NCBI GenBank assembly: GCA_010671905.1
Contig: JAAHII010000001.1
Span: 5,704,001 to 5,768,000, forward strand
DNA from: Leptolyngbya sp. SIOISBB
Lineage (GTDB): Bacteria > Cyanobacteriota > Cyanobacteriia > Phormidesmidales > Phormidesmidaceae
Direction: 5' to 3'
Length of the DNA: 64,000 nucleotides
Position numbers and translations under genes: made by a program. This document shows, piece after piece, positions 46,067-56,827 of the stretch. Under the pieces are notes generated by a model that made no database searches, was not told where the DNA came from, and saw only the letters and a program-made list of their open reading frames with translations. Position 1 is the stretch's first letter, and each line of letters begins with the position of its first letter.

Positions 46067-47109
46067 GGCTGCAGAGTTTCCTTTGGCTACTGACCGTGAA
46101 GTTATCTGAGAAGAAAAGAACTTAGAAGAGTGATTAGACATCAAGGTGACTCAACGCTTGGCAAAAAAACGTACTTGCCGCCTCAATCGTTAACCCACAC
46201 CTATACATATGCCCTACATCAAATGGAATGTCCGGAGATAACGATCAACTTTATAAAAATCCAAAATGTTGATTAAGTTACAGAGAAGAGAAATGACTCA
46301 ATTTTCTTCCATTTTTAGACTACCCAAATAAACTCAAAAGGCCTCATTCTCAGTGCTTACAGGCAGCTTCAATGAGAATTCATTATTGATATCTAGATAC
46401 TTTCAGTAAGATTACTGTGGCAAAAAAGCGGAGCTTATCTTGGCAGCTCTAAATGCAATCGAATATAAAATCATCTTCAATTAGCTATGAAGATGATTTA
46501 AAGAAAGAACAACCTGCCAGTGTCCAGAACACCTTAATAAAGCATTTGCATCTCATCGACACTCGTTAAGATGCTGACGCAACCAAAATCGCTAAGTTCC
46601 TTCTAACTTTCTTCATGAAATTGTTGTCAAGCTTCATAAGCGGGCTAGTCAGAAGCGGTTGTAACATTTGTCTCTGATCAATGAAGTATGTTTAACCTCA
46701 ACTACCTTAACTAACTGTCTGTTGATGGACTGGCAGGCCTTGCAAGGCGACCACCTAAAGGGCATTAGCTGGTTGCAAATGGCGGTGGGGCTCGGTCCCT
46801 AGGCAACAGATGGATCATCAGACAACAGCTGACTCAAAACGTTGGTTTCATGGGACTGCCGAGGGATTGGCTCAGGCATAGTATCTGCCGCAAATCTATA
46901 GCATCAGTCTTGGCAAATTAGGAAAAACACAGTGATCTGCTCAAGCTACAAGCAAGGCAAGTTACAAGGAAGAGCATTAATCACAAAGGAAGGCCATTAA
47001 TCACAGTCAATGGCGGCTTGCTGGACTGGCGGGTTTAGGGGCTTTCTCGGTAGAGTAATCGGCGTGCTCTCTACACCTCTTCTAATCACTCGGTAGATAT
47101 CGAGAAGTT
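46067..47109 (+). other. 1-kb intergenic region with a possible decayed frame
   Basis: Upstream region of the divergent glycosyltransferase and S9 peptidase genes. At 46723-46801 a short plus-strand frame reads MDWQALQGDHLKGISWLQ, and in another frame near 46830 KRWFHGTAEGLAQA appears, as if a lost gene had been broken by frameshifts. I cannot name it. Nothing else was recognised. Confidence 0.35.
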
Positions 47110-49105
47110 ATGTTGAAACCCAAATTTTTGTTTCTGGCTCTTTGCTTTGCGTTATTTTCGGTGATGTTGCCCCAAGTTGTTCCAGCTATCTCAGCAGATG
47201 AGCCGGTTTTGATACCGGGAGATAACTTGCTGATCGAAGGGGTTCCGCCTATTCCGATGAGTTTAGTGACGCAGGCCGATCGCTACACCCAGTTCCGCAC
47301 GGCCTCGTTGCAAAGTTGGCATCCCATCCGTCGCGAGATGCTGATATCAACCCGGTTTAGCGATACGGCCCAAATTCACCGAGTCAGTGAGCCTCTAGGG
47401 CTCCGTTATCAGTTGACTTTCTTCGACGAACGGGTATCCGGAGTCAGCTATCAGCCGACCGTAGGAGATTACTTTTTGTTCAGTAAGGATGTGGGCGGCA
47501 CGGAGGCGAATCAAACTTTCCGCTATGACACGGCAACAGGCGATGTCACACTACTAACAGACGGAACCTCACGCAACAGTGGCGGCATTTGGTCGACGGC
47601 GGGCGATCGCATCGTCTACACCTCGACGCGGCGCAATGGTGCAGATGCGGACTTGTACATCATGGATCCGCAAGCGTCAGAGAGCGATCGCTTGTTAGCT
47701 GAGGTCGAAGGTGGAGGATGGTTTCCCACTGATTGGTCACCGGATGACAGAAACCTAGCCGTAATTGAGTATGTTTCCATCAATGAGGCCAACCTATGGC
47801 TGTTTGACGTAGAAACCGGGGAGCGCCAGCAGATAACTCAACAGATTGGTGAGTTGCCGGTGGCCTATTTAGAGGGCATCTTTAGTCCCGAGGGGACGCG
47901 GTTGTATACCGTGAGCGATCGCGACTCAGAGTTTCTGCACTTGGGTTATTTGGATTTAGACACTCAGGAATTAGTTCCTTTAACCGACGATATTCCCTGG
48001 AATGTGGAAGCTGTTGACTTATCCCCAGATGGATCGCAGATTGCCTTTGTGGTGAATGAAAATGGCGCCAGCGTACTATACCTAATGGATACCGTTACGG
48101 GAGCAAGGCAGACTTTTGAGGCGATTCCCGCTGGGCAGTTACGGGGACTAGAGTGGCGTAAAAGCGGCGAAGCACTAGGCTTTACGCTGTATTCGGCGCG
48201 TTCCACTGCAGATATATTTTCACTCGATGTGAAGACTGGTGAGTTAGAGCGGTGGACTCAAAGTGAAACCGCAGGCATCAATACCAACACCTTTTCTAAA
48301 CCGGAGCTAATTTCTTGGGAGAGCTTTGATGGGCGCACCATTACCGGCTTTCTATATCGCCCGCCTGCCGACAAATTTCCAGGACCGCGTCCGGTGGCAA
48401 TGTATATCCATGGGGGGGCCAGAGGGGCAGTTCCGCCCTTCGTACCTAGGACGACTCAATTACTACATCAATGAGTTAGGCATCGCCATGTTGTTTCCCA
48501 ATGTGCGGGGTTCGACAGGCTACGGCAAAACCTTTACTAAGCTCGATAATGGCTACCAGCGGGAAGATGCGGTTAAAGATATTGGTGCTCTGCTCGACTG
48601 GATTGAGGCGGAGCCAGGATTGGATGGCGATCGCATTTTAGTCAGCGGAGTCAGCTACGGCGGTTATATGTCTTTAGCCGTAGCGACAAACTACGCCGAT
48701 CGCATTCGCGCTTCGATTAACGTTGTTGGCATCTCTAACTTCGTCACCTTTCTAGAAAATACGGAGGACTATCGTCGCGATCTACGCCGGGTGGAATATG
48801 GTGACGAACGCGACCCGCAGATGCGACAGTTCTTGACAGAAATCTCGCCTCTGACCAGTGCCGACAAGATTCAAAAGCCGATGTTAGTCGTTCACGGGGC
48901 CAATGACCCGCGCGTGCCTCTGAGCGAAGCGGAACAATTGGTGGGCATTTTGGCGGATAAGGAAATCCCGGTGTGGTATCTCGTCGCCAATGATGAGGGC
49001 CATGGTTTCTCGAAGAAGCAGAATATTGACTACCAGTTCTATACAAACATCATGTTCATGCAGCAGTTTTTGCTGGATGAACCCGTGGATAGTGGTGGTG
49101 GATGA
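47110..49105 (+). pseudogene. S9 prolyl-oligopeptidase-type peptidase (secreted), broken by a +1 frameshift
   Basis: Two frames form one S9-family serine peptidase of about 664 residues. The first (from ATG 47110) has a signal peptide (FLALCFALFSVMLPQVVPA) and a WD-like beta-propeller with repeated SPDG, FSPEGTRLYT and LDLDT units, then RPVAMYIHGG. The second has the catalytic domain: nucleophile in GVSYGGYM, aspartate in HGANDPRVP, histidine in EGHGFSKKQN. The frames meet in seven G at 48412-48418; with six the join reads YIHGGPEGQFRPSYLG, as in homologues. Everything else is intact. The active site would be periplasmic. Confidence 0.9.
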
Positions 49106-49475
49106 GCGTAAATTAGGGATATCGAGGACTAGGATGGCCGGAAGTTCCAAAGCCTCATTTGCACGTTAGTGAGTTCCGCAATGAGGCGCTTGAGTCACCA
49201 GGCAATCCCCTCGACTTTGCCTCCCAGCTTCACGGCAATTCACACTGCCGTAGACTCAATTGCAAGTTTTGATACCAGTCAAACGATACCTTAGCGCTGC
49301 TCTCGGCTTTTATTACCCCGGGCAGAGCAGCACCATTCTAATTTCCAAGGCGTGGGAACAAGACTTTAGGAAGAGAGCGATCGCGATTTTCTAGTCAATC
49401 TGCCTTTGCCTAGCTCCTGCCGCCCCCTAATTTCACCGCTCCCAACTCAAGGACTTGAGGTGCCGTAGTAAACCC
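49106..49475 (+). other. Intergenic region, no gene seen
   Basis: About 370 bases between the end of the S9 peptidase gene and the convergent hypothetical gene. No repeat, terminator hairpin or RNA gene was recognised. Confidence 0.4.
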
Positions 49476-49778
49476 TTACTGTTCTTGCATTAACCGAAGG
49501 TAGTTTTGCCGCAATTGGACATGACTTTCAGTGATGCGCTCTGAGAGATGCTTCTCTACTTGGCATAACTCTTGCCAAAAGGTCACTGATCGTTGGGTCG
49601 TCACGTATTCCCGCCATAGCATTTGCAGCATGACGGCCGCTTGGGGGTCCTGACTCTGCAGCATTGCCAAGACTTCGTTGAAGGCCGCGTGAGCCTTGTC
49701 GTTAGAGTCACTGTCTTGGGCCAAGTCGATAGCGCTTTCTAAGGCTTTAACGGGAGATTGTGAAAGGGGCTTATTCAT
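49476..49778 (-). CDS. Hypothetical helical protein, 100 residues
   Basis: Small, mostly helical soluble protein (VKALESAIDLAQDSDSNDKA, then AAFNEVLAMLQSQDPQAAVMLQ and LCQVEKHLSERITESHVQLR). It looks like a conserved cyanobacterial hypothetical protein, though I cannot name a family. It is divergent from trpS, with 107 bases between them. Confidence 0.65.
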   Translation of the reverse strand: MNKPLSQSPVKALESAIDLAQDSDSNDKAHAAFNEVLAMLQSQDPQAAVMLQMLWREYVTTQRSVTFWQELCQVEKHLSERITESHVQLRQNYLRLMQEQ

Positions 49779-49885
49779 GAAACAAATGATCTTGGGACAA
49801 CAAAAAAGGCTTGAACACCGAAATGTTTTAGGGCTTCTTATACAATGCGTAAACAGAAGTATACAGACTGATACCTTTCTTATCT

Positions 49886-50896
49886 ATGGGCAAGAACCGT
49901 ATTCTTTCCGGCATTCAACCTACGGGCAACTTGCACCTAGGCAACTATTTGGGCGCTATTCGGAACTGGGTCGCTCTGCAAGAGGAATACGACAGCTTCT
50001 TGTTTATGGCAGATTTACACGCCATTACCGTGCCCCACAACCCTCAAACCCTGGCTGAAGATACGTATAAAGTAGCGGCAACCTATTTGGCCTGTGGGAT
50101 TGATCCACAGAAGTCAACTATTTTTGTGCAATCCCACATTCCCGCCCATAGCGAGTTGGCCTGGCTGTTTAACTGCGTGACGCCTCTGAACTGGCTAGAA
50201 CGCATGATTCAGTTCAAGGAGAAGGCGGTTAAGCAAGGCGAAAATGTAACCGTTGGGTTGTTTGACTATCCAGTTTTACAAGCCGCTGACATTTTGCTGT
50301 ATGAGCCGGATCTCGTGCCCGTGGGCGAAGACCAGAAACAGCATGTAGAGCTAACTCGCGACATCGTCAACCGGTTTAACTTTCAATACGGCAGTGAAGA
50401 AGAACCAGTCATTAAGGTGCCAGAGCCCTTAATCCAAAAGGCCGGAGCCCGGGTGATGAGCTTGACGGATGGCACCAAAAAAATGTCGAAGTCAGACCCG
50501 TCGGAGATGAGCCGTATCGACTTGATTGATCCCCCAGAATTGCTACAGAAAAAAATCAAGCGATGCAAAAGCGATCCGGTGCGAGGGTTGGAATTTGATA
50601 ATGTCGATCGCCCAGAATGCCACAACTTACTCACACTCTATATGCTCCTCTCCGGTCAGACGAAGGCCGCTGTCGCTGAGGAATGCGCCGAAATGGGATG
50701 GGGCCAGTTTAAGCCGTTGTTGGCGGAGACGGCGGTAGAAGCACTGAAGCCGATTCAAGAAAAGTTTCATGGCCTGATGGATGATCGCACCTATCTCGAG
50801 TCCATCCTGCGAGAAGGGCGCGAAAAGGCAGAGGTAATTGCGTTACAGACCTTGCATAAGGCAAAAGCCGCTTTGGGATACTCTCAACCACTTTGA
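49886..50896 (+). CDS. trpS: Tryptophanyl-tRNA synthetase
   Basis: Class I aminoacyl-tRNA synthetase of 336 residues that charges tRNA-Trp. The HIGH-like motif is HLGN at residues 17-20 (SGIQPTGNLHLGNYLG), and the KMSKS motif is KKMSKSDPS. Also conserved are DLHAIT and PVGEDQKQHVELTRDI. The start ATG at 49886 agrees with the family N-terminus MGKNRILSGIQPTG. Confidence 0.96.
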   Translation: MGKNRILSGIQPTGNLHLGNYLGAIRNWVALQEEYDSFLFMADLHAITVPHNPQTLAEDTYKVAATYLACGIDPQKSTIFVQSHIPAHSELAWLFNCVTPLNWLERMIQFKEKAVKQGENVTVGLFDYPVLQAADILLYEPDLVPVGEDQKQHVELTRDIVNRFNFQYGSEEEPVIKVPEPLIQKAGARVMSLTDGTKKMSKSDPSEMSRIDLIDPPELLQKKIKRCKSDPVRGLEFDNVDRPECHNLLTLYMLLSGQTKAAVAEECAEMGWGQFKPLLAETAVEALKPIQEKFHGLMDDRTYLESILREGREKAEVIALQTLHKAKAALGYSQPL

Positions 50897-51007
50897 AATT
50901 TCCCCAGCTCTGGGTCAATTCGAGAATGTCAGGAGTCGCAGGATATACTGACGAAATAGTTCTACTCGACTGATGTTCTCAATCCAACTTTTAAAAAGCC
51001 TAGTTTG

Positions 51008-52021
51008 ATGCTGCCGACTGACCCGACGATCCCTCACGCGTTTCCGACCTCACATTTTCAAAAAGCGGCCGAAGCTGGTGACTTTTTGGTCACAGCGGAA
51101 GTGATGCCCCCCAAGGGCGGCGATGTGAGTCACATGGTCGAAATGGCTCAGCAGTTGCGGGGCCGGGTGCACGCGGTAAATATAACCGATGGTAGCCGGG
51201 CAGTGATGCGGATGTCGTCAATGGCCGCCGCTGCCGTGTTGCGGCAACAAGGCATTGAGCCCATTTGCCAAATGGCCTGCCGCGATCGCAATCGGATTGC
51301 CCTCCAGGCTGATTTGCTCGGGGCCTATGCTCTGGGTATTCGCAACGTTCTGGCATTGACGGGAGATCCGGTGAAAGCCGGAGATCAAAAAGCGGCGCGA
51401 CCGGTTTTTGATTTGGAATCGGTGCGACTATTGCAGCTAATTCGCCAGTTGAACTATGGCTTGGATGCCTGTGATCGCCCACTCCCTGACCAGCCTGTCC
51501 GGTTGTTTGCTGGAGCTGCGATCGATCCCCAATGCCCCAGTTGGTCAGGACTGCAGCGGCGTTTCACCAAAAAGATGGAGGCCGGAGCCCAATTCTTCCA
51601 AAGTCAACTCATTGACGACTTTGAGCGGCTGGAAAAATTCATGGATCAGATTGCAGCAGGATGCAACAAGCCGGTTTTGGCGGGCATCTTCTTGTTAAAG
51701 TCGGCAAAAAATGCGCAGTTCATCAACCGTAACGTGCCTGGAGTTACCATTCCTGACCATATTATCCAGCGGTTAGCTGACGCTAAAGAGCCGCTGCGGG
51801 AGGGCATGAAAATTGCGGCAGAGCAGGTCAAAGCGGCGCAAGATCTCTGCCAGGGGGTTCATATGATGGCCATTCGCCGAGAAGACTTAATTCCAGAAAT
51901 TTTGGATTTGGCAGGTATTCATCACTTGCAGACAGTCCCATCAGTTACTCAACGCGAACCAGCAGAGCTGTCACGATTAAGATTCGACCGCTCAAAAAGG
52001 CTCAGGAACAGCGAAGGTTAG
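51008..52021 (+). CDS. metF: Methylenetetrahydrofolate reductase
   Basis: TIM-barrel flavoprotein of 337 residues that reduces 5,10-methylenetetrahydrofolate to 5-methyltetrahydrofolate for methionine synthesis. Typical parts are AEVMPPKGGDVSHMVEMA, HAVNITDGSRA, CRDRNRIALQADLLGAYALG, LALTGDPV and the later AGIFLLKSAKNAQFIN. ATG at 51008 follows a TTG in the same frame; there is no strong ribosome site. It is 111 bases after trpS on the same strand and could be cotranscribed. Confidence 0.9.
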   Translation: MLPTDPTIPHAFPTSHFQKAAEAGDFLVTAEVMPPKGGDVSHMVEMAQQLRGRVHAVNITDGSRAVMRMSSMAAAAVLRQQGIEPICQMACRDRNRIALQADLLGAYALGIRNVLALTGDPVKAGDQKAARPVFDLESVRLLQLIRQLNYGLDACDRPLPDQPVRLFAGAAIDPQCPSWSGLQRRFTKKMEAGAQFFQSQLIDDFERLEKFMDQIAAGCNKPVLAGIFLLKSAKNAQFINRNVPGVTIPDHIIQRLADAKEPLREGMKIAAEQVKAAQDLCQGVHMMAIRREDLIPEILDLAGIHHLQTVPSVTQREPAELSRLRFDRSKRLRNSEG

Positions 52022-52070
52022 TCCGCCTCGAACACCCTAGTACTGCTCGGCGTAAATTTGACCACCCATT

Positions 52071-52175
52071 GACCCTCACCCCTAAATCCCTCTCCCAACA
52101 TTGGGAGAGGGACTTCTACACTTCTGCTCCCCCTTCTCTCAGTTTTTGGGAGAAGGGGGCGGGGGATGAGGACGG
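52071..52175. repeat. Intergenic double-hairpin repeat
   Basis: Two hairpins in tandem: CCCTCTCCCAA (52088-52098) with TTGGGAGAGGG (52101-52111), and CCCCCTTCTC (52129-52138) with GAGAAGGGGG (52150-52159). The outer sequence CCTCACCCC...GGGGGATGAGG is also roughly inverted. This type (ACCCTCACCCCTAAATCCCTCTCCC...) is a common dispersed repeat in cyanobacterial and other bacterial genomes. It follows metF and may also end its transcript. Confidence 0.78.
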
Positions 52176-52386
52176 ATCGGTATTGAGACTTATGCCGCTG
52201 GGTACTAGAGGTTTAGCGCAGAACTGCATGAGTTCAGCTCTTGAGCATCAACTTCAAGGACTAAAGGCTGTAGACAAAGTGATATAGCAAGCCACAGTTT
52301 GATCAGGTTGCCATGGATTGTTGAAACTGCTGTCTGGCATGCATTTCAATTCTGCATTCTGCTATAGCCACTAAACATGACATCCA

Positions 52387-52917
52387 CTATGGGTAGTAAT
52401 GTCCATCCGGCAAGATGGTGGAGCGATCGCACTTGGCCTCAGCGAGATTCACATTACCGGCCCGAAACAGCGTTGCCCCAACTAGACAAGCCCCACTCAA
52501 CTGCACTTCCAGCAGCTCAGCCCCAGTTAAGTCCGCCCCGCTCAGATCAGCCCCAGTCAGATCGGCCCCAGTCAGATCGGCTCCGCTCAAATTACACCGA
52601 AGTAAGCTTGCCTGTCGCAAGCGACTGTAGCGCAAGTCAGCACGGGAAAGATTGACCCCATTCAGCCGAACTCGAGTGAGGTTACTATTTGATAGCTTGG
52701 CATCACAAAGATTGCCTTGGTTAACAACTAAATCCTGTAAATTTGTTCGACTCAAATTGCCATAGGGCAAATAAGCATTGTCAATAACTGCTGCCGATAA
52801 CTCAATCTCCCGCAAATCACATTGGAATGCATCTGCTTGCTCAATAATGATGCCTTGAAATTGACGTTCACCAGATTGATACCGAGCTAACAGATCCTTA
52901 AAATCCAACTTTTTCAT
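52387..52917 (-). CDS. Pentapeptide-repeat protein
   Basis: A 176-residue protein with an N-terminal helical part (KKLDFKDLLARYQSGERQFQ), then about 20 pentapeptide repeats of A-(D/N)-L-x-x type, most regular in LSGADLTGADLTGADLSGAD. These fold as a right-handed quadrilateral beta helix. Function is unknown; the N-terminal FKDLLARYQSGER block is shared by many cyanobacterial members. No signal peptide is seen. The related repeats of the caspase gene are elsewhere in the window. Confidence 0.88.
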   Translation of the reverse strand: MKKLDFKDLLARYQSGERQFQGIIIEQADAFQCDLREIELSAAVIDNAYLPYGNLSRTNLQDLVVNQGNLCDAKLSNSNLTRVRLNGVNLSRADLRYSRLRQASLLRCNLSGADLTGADLTGADLSGADLTGAELLEVQLSGACLVGATLFRAGNVNLAEAKCDRSTILPDGHYYP

Positions 52918-53896
52918 AGAACCAACAACTTCGTTGAATACTTAATTGAGTCTTGTGGAGTTTAGATGTCAGAATGTCCTCTATGTGAGCTGCCATTTGC
53001 TATTATTGCTTAACTTGAAGCCACTATTAATCGCGACTCAAAACGAAAAAATTAGCAATCAGAACCTTGGCATGACTGCCACCAATCCCTTGATTGACAG
53101 ATGTTTTGCTCAGATGACGGCAGACTCCAAACCCGCATTATCTGATGCAGACACCCACCCACATCCAAAATTTGTCGTAGATAAGCCTAGGTTTACAGCT
53201 GCCAGCACTTGAAAATGAAACAGCCGTTTTAGGTGCCGATCGCTTTAATCAGTATCGCCAGTGCCGCACCTCCATAAATCTTAGTTAACACTTGTTAAGC
53301 TACAATGTTTCGCTTAATAAACTGACAGCCTTAAAGATGTCTTTGGATTTATTTCGCAAGCTTAGCTAGCGTGGGTGAAACCGAAGGAACTGAAGATGAG
53401 AAACCGAAAAAAACTTCAGATGTTCAAATGTATTTTTTGAAGATTGATAACCAAGACTTACTTTGCCGATCTCGGAAGTTGCTTCGATCTACTGGCTGAA
53501 TCTAAGTGCAAAAGGAAACTTTATACGGACAATTAGAATCTCTGATTTAAGCGTCATAATGAATGGTAGCTAGATAGTATAGATACCTTGTTTGCTGGCC
53601 AAATAAGGCATCTTTGCCTTGTTGGCTGCTATACATGTGAGTAACCTTTATAAGGTTGTCTGCCAAGTGTTCATTTTGTACGCAGTCTATTTTCTGGTGG
53701 CCGGATGCGTGCGGCTGAGCCCCATAATGGAAATTATGGGATCCTTTGTTTGATTATGAGTATCTTATTGACGGCACTCAGGCTATTAGACGAATACTGT
53801 CAACCAGAAAGTAGAGCGCTTCATGAAAGTCGCTAATCCTTGGATTTCTGAGTCGGTATCCTCGACAGGATTCTATAAGAACCAAGCTGAAAGATT
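52918..53896 (+). other. 1-kb intergenic region with a hairpin
   Basis: No convincing gene. A perfect 8-bp hairpin, CCCATAAT (53721-53728) with ATTATGGG (53733-53740) and a GGAA loop, is followed by ATCCTTTGTTTG, so a small RNA or terminator could end here. A plus-strand frame of 88 codons at 52946-53212 is open but does not look like protein. The region is A+T richer than its neighbours. Confidence 0.4.
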
Positions 53897-55465
53897 ATGA
53901 GTTCTTTTGATTCCATTGCGGAATATTTCCACGATCGCACAAAATATAGCCCCGATTCCCTGACTCGGGTGGCTAGGGCCATGCAAGGCCCGCAGCCAGA
54001 ACCCTTTAAAGCCTACCGACTAGGCACTGAAGTAGATCTGAAGCCTTACCTGGACGAGTCTAAAGCTGATGTTCAAGCGTCTAATGACGAGCGGGCTTGG
54101 GCGCGGCTTTCGCACTTTCTGATTAACGTCTATGGCCTGACGGCTCAGCTCCAAACACGACTGGGGGAAGTGTTTTATCTCCGAGCGGCGCCTTCTGCTG
54201 GAGGCCTGTATCCCACCGAAATTTACTTGGTGTCGCGGGGCAATCAACTGTTACCAGCAGGGCTATACAATTACCAAGCTCGGACCCACGCTCTATGGCG
54301 GTTTTGGGACGATCATGCCTGGCAAGCCCTCCAAGAAGCCTGTTTTTGGCATCCAGCACTGGAGACGACACAAATCGCAGTTATTTTAACCAGCGTCTTT
54401 TATCGCTCAGCCTGGCGCTATCAAGACCGCGCCTATCGCCGGATTTGTCTAGATGCTGGGCATGTGCTGGGCAATTTAGAGCTGGCGAGTGCACTGGTCG
54501 ACTATCGTCCTCATTTAATTGGCGGTTACCTAGATCAAGCCATCAATCAACTTTTGTATTTGGATGCTGAGACCGAAAGTGCGATCGCGGTTGCGGCTTT
54601 GGCAGACTTACTACAGATTGAGCAAAATCTGCCTCATTCAACCACCACCCAACCGAGTCTGGCACCCTTGGAGTGGCCGCGCCTAGCCGATGGTGAATTG
54701 CTGCCGTTCATTCACCAAGCAACCTGCATTGAGCAAGATCACAACTTTCGATGGAGCAGTCGTCAGCAGAGCGTGTCAGACCAAGCTGGCCCTGCCCCTA
54801 ACGCCATCCCTGATGACAAATACAACTTTCCGTTTTGTCTCAAGGTATCGACGGTGACATCGCCCATTAACTGGGATAATCGCCTGCAGGGATTAGAAAG
54901 AACGATTCTACGGCGACGCTCTACTCGAGCCTTTAGTGGCGCAACCCTCACCTTAGAAGAACTCAGTGCCGTTCTGGATTTTGTTTATCAGCCTCACCAT
55001 TACGTTGACCAAGGCTTAGACGGTGACCCAGACTACTTCGATATCAGTTTGATCCAAACCTTTGTGGCCGTTTCTGGAATCGAGGGCTTGGATGCTGGCT
55101 GTTACTACTACGCTCCTTTAAGCCAAGAGCTCCGGCAAATCCGTTTCAAAAACTTCCGAGCCGAGCTGCAATACCTCTGTCTGGGGCAAGATTTAGGACA
55201 TGATGCCGGTGCCGTGATTTTTCACACAGCCGATTTAAAGGCGGCGATCGCCCGCCATGGCGATCGCGTCTATCGCTACTTACATCTCGATGCCGGGCAT
55301 CTGGGGCAGCGACTTAATCTAGCGGCCATCCGTCTTGAGTTGGGTGTTAGCGGCATTGGTGGCTTTTTCGACGATCAGGTCAACGATGTTCTGGGTATTC
55401 CGGAAGATGAGGCCGTTCTTTACATCACGACGCTCGGACGTCCGAAATCCTCAGCGGCTAGTTGA
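53897..55465 (+). CDS. SagB/ThcOx-type dehydrogenase, two nitroreductase-fold domains
   Basis: A 522-residue flavoprotein built from two related halves. The N-terminal half has YLRAAPSAGGLYPTEIYLVS and the pair YRRICLDAGHVLGNL; the C-terminal half has ERTILRRRSTRAFSG, YYYAPLSQELR and YLHLDAGHLGQRLNLAA. These are hallmarks of the SagB family of FMN-dependent dehydrogenases, which oxidise azolines to azoles in modified peptides, though many stand-alone cyanobacterial members have no known substrate. No precursor peptide, YcaO or cyclodehydratase gene is nearby, so a RiPP role is not supported here. Confidence 0.85.
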   Translation: MSSFDSIAEYFHDRTKYSPDSLTRVARAMQGPQPEPFKAYRLGTEVDLKPYLDESKADVQASNDERAWARLSHFLINVYGLTAQLQTRLGEVFYLRAAPSAGGLYPTEIYLVSRGNQLLPAGLYNYQARTHALWRFWDDHAWQALQEACFWHPALETTQIAVILTSVFYRSAWRYQDRAYRRICLDAGHVLGNLELASALVDYRPHLIGGYLDQAINQLLYLDAETESAIAVAALADLLQIEQNLPHSTTTQPSLAPLEWPRLADGELLPFIHQATCIEQDHNFRWSSRQQSVSDQAGPAPNAIPDDKYNFPFCLKVSTVTSPINWDNRLQGLERTILRRRSTRAFSGATLTLEELSAVLDFVYQPHHYVDQGLDGDPDYFDISLIQTFVAVSGIEGLDAGCYYYAPLSQELRQIRFKNFRAELQYLCLGQDLGHDAGAVIFHTADLKAAIARHGDRVYRYLHLDAGHLGQRLNLAAIRLELGVSGIGGFFDDQVNDVLGIPEDEAVLYITTLGRPKSSAAS

Positions 55466-55591
55466 GAAACTCCCCAACGGCTAGTTGAGAAACTATTGAC
55501 CCCAAAAATTGCTGACGGCTGACGCTGCAGATGCACCGACCCCAGATCAAAGTAAGCTGATCTAAGACAGTGCAATCGAGTTTCTTTCCAC

Positions 55592-56827
55592 ATGGTCACA
55601 ATTAACGAAAACTATTTGAAGCTAAAGGCGGGCTACCTCTTTCCAGAAATTGCCCGACGAGTCAAAGCCTTTGCAGAGGCTAATCCCGACGCACCGATTA
55701 TCAAACTGGGTATTGGTGATGTGACTGAACCCCTCCCCGAAGCCTGCCGCACCGCCATGATCAAGGCTGTGGAAGAAATGGGTGATCGCGAATCCTTTAA
55801 AGGATATGGCCCCGAACAAGGCTATGAGTTTTTGCGCGAAAAGATTGTCCGTCATGACTTCCAGGCCCACGGTTGCGACATTACTGCTGACGAAATCTTT
55901 ATATCCGATGGCTCTAAGTGTGACTGTGGCAACATTCTCGACATTTTTGGTCACGACAACACCATTGCTGTAACCGATCCGGTCTATCCGGTCTACGTCG
56001 ATACCAACGTCATGGCTGGACATACCGGTCCGGCCCGCGAAGATGGCACTTATGAGGGGCTCATTTACTTACCGATTTCCGCCGAAAATGATTTTACGGC
56101 TGAGATCCCTGATTACAAGATCGATCTTGTCTATCTTTGTTTTCCCAATAACCCCACCGGCGCAGCAGCTACCCGCGAACATCTACAACAGTGGGTTGAC
56201 TATGCCCATGCCCACGGTTCCTTGTTGCTGTTCGACGCAGCCTATGAGGCCTACATTACCCAAGACGATATTCCCCACTCAATTTATGAAATTCCGGGGG
56301 CGCGCGATTGTGCGATCGAATTTCGGTCTTTCTCCAAAAATGCGGGCTTCACTGGTACCCGTTGTGCCTTTACCGTTGTCCCCAAAACGATCAAAGTTAC
56401 CGCATCAGATGGTACAGAGGTTGCTTTGCATCAGCTGTGGAATCGGCGTCAGTCGACTAAGTTCAATGGGGTTTCTTACATCGTGCAGCGTGGTGCAGAA
56501 GCGGTTTATACCGAAGCTGGGCAGACTCAGGTGCGCCAACTCATCCGGTTTTATCTCGAAAATGCCCGCATTATCCGGGAAAAACTTTCTGAAGCTGGGA
56601 TCAAAACCTACGGTGGGGTGAATGCTCCCTACGTTTGGGTCAAAACGCCCCAGGGTCTTTCCAGCTGGGATTTTTTCGATAAGTTGCTCAACGCCTGTAA
56701 TGTTGTGGGGACCCCGGGTTCTGGCTTTGGAGCCGCGGGTGAAGGCTATTTCCGGATCTCAGCCTTTAACAGTCGCGAAAATGTGGAAACGGCAATGCAG
56801 CGGATTATCGACAAATTCAAAGCCTAA
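55592..56827 (+). CDS. dapL: LL-diaminopimelate aminotransferase
   Basis: PLP-dependent class I aminotransferase of 411 residues that makes LL-diaminopimelate directly from tetrahydrodipicolinate, a one-step lysine/peptidoglycan route used by cyanobacteria and plants. Hallmarks are [44 protein letters not shown] and the PLP lysine in [17 protein letters not shown] at 55592 matches the family start. A palindromic terminator lies 228 bases downstream. Confidence 0.96.
   Translation: MVTINENYLKLKAGYLFPEIARRVKAFAEANPDAPIIKLGIGDVTEPLPEACRTAMIKAVEEMGDRESFKGYGPEQGYEFLREKIVRHDFQAHGCDITADEIFISDGSKCDCGNILDIFGHDNTIAVTDPVYPVYVDTNVMAGHTGPAREDGTYEGLIYLPISAENDFTAEIPDYKIDLVYLCFPNNPTGAAATREHLQQWVDYAHAHGSLLLFDAAYEAYITQDDIPHSIYEIPGARDCAIEFRSFSKNAGFTGTRCAFTVVPKTIKVTASDGTEVALHQLWNRRQSTKFNGVSYIVQRGAEAVYTEAGQTQVRQLIRFYLENARIIREKLSEAGIKTYGGVNAPYVWVKTPQGLSSWDFFDKLLNACNVVGTPGSGFGAAGEGYFRISAFNSRENVETAMQRIIDKFKA

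Noticed and set aside
52377-52655. Plus-strand proline/serine-rich frame (QPQSDRPQSDRLRSN)
   Set aside because: It is antisense to the pentapeptide-repeat gene at 52387-52917 and is explained by its repeats.
52946-53212. 88-codon plus-strand frame after the pentapeptide gene
   Set aside because: Low-complexity start, no ribosome site and no recognisable family. It is probably chance in an A+T-rich gap.
53897-55465. RiPP biosynthesis cluster suggested by a SagB-type dehydrogenase
   Set aside because: No precursor peptide, YcaO, cyclodehydratase or transporter genes lie nearby. The gene is flanked by non-coding DNA and dapL.
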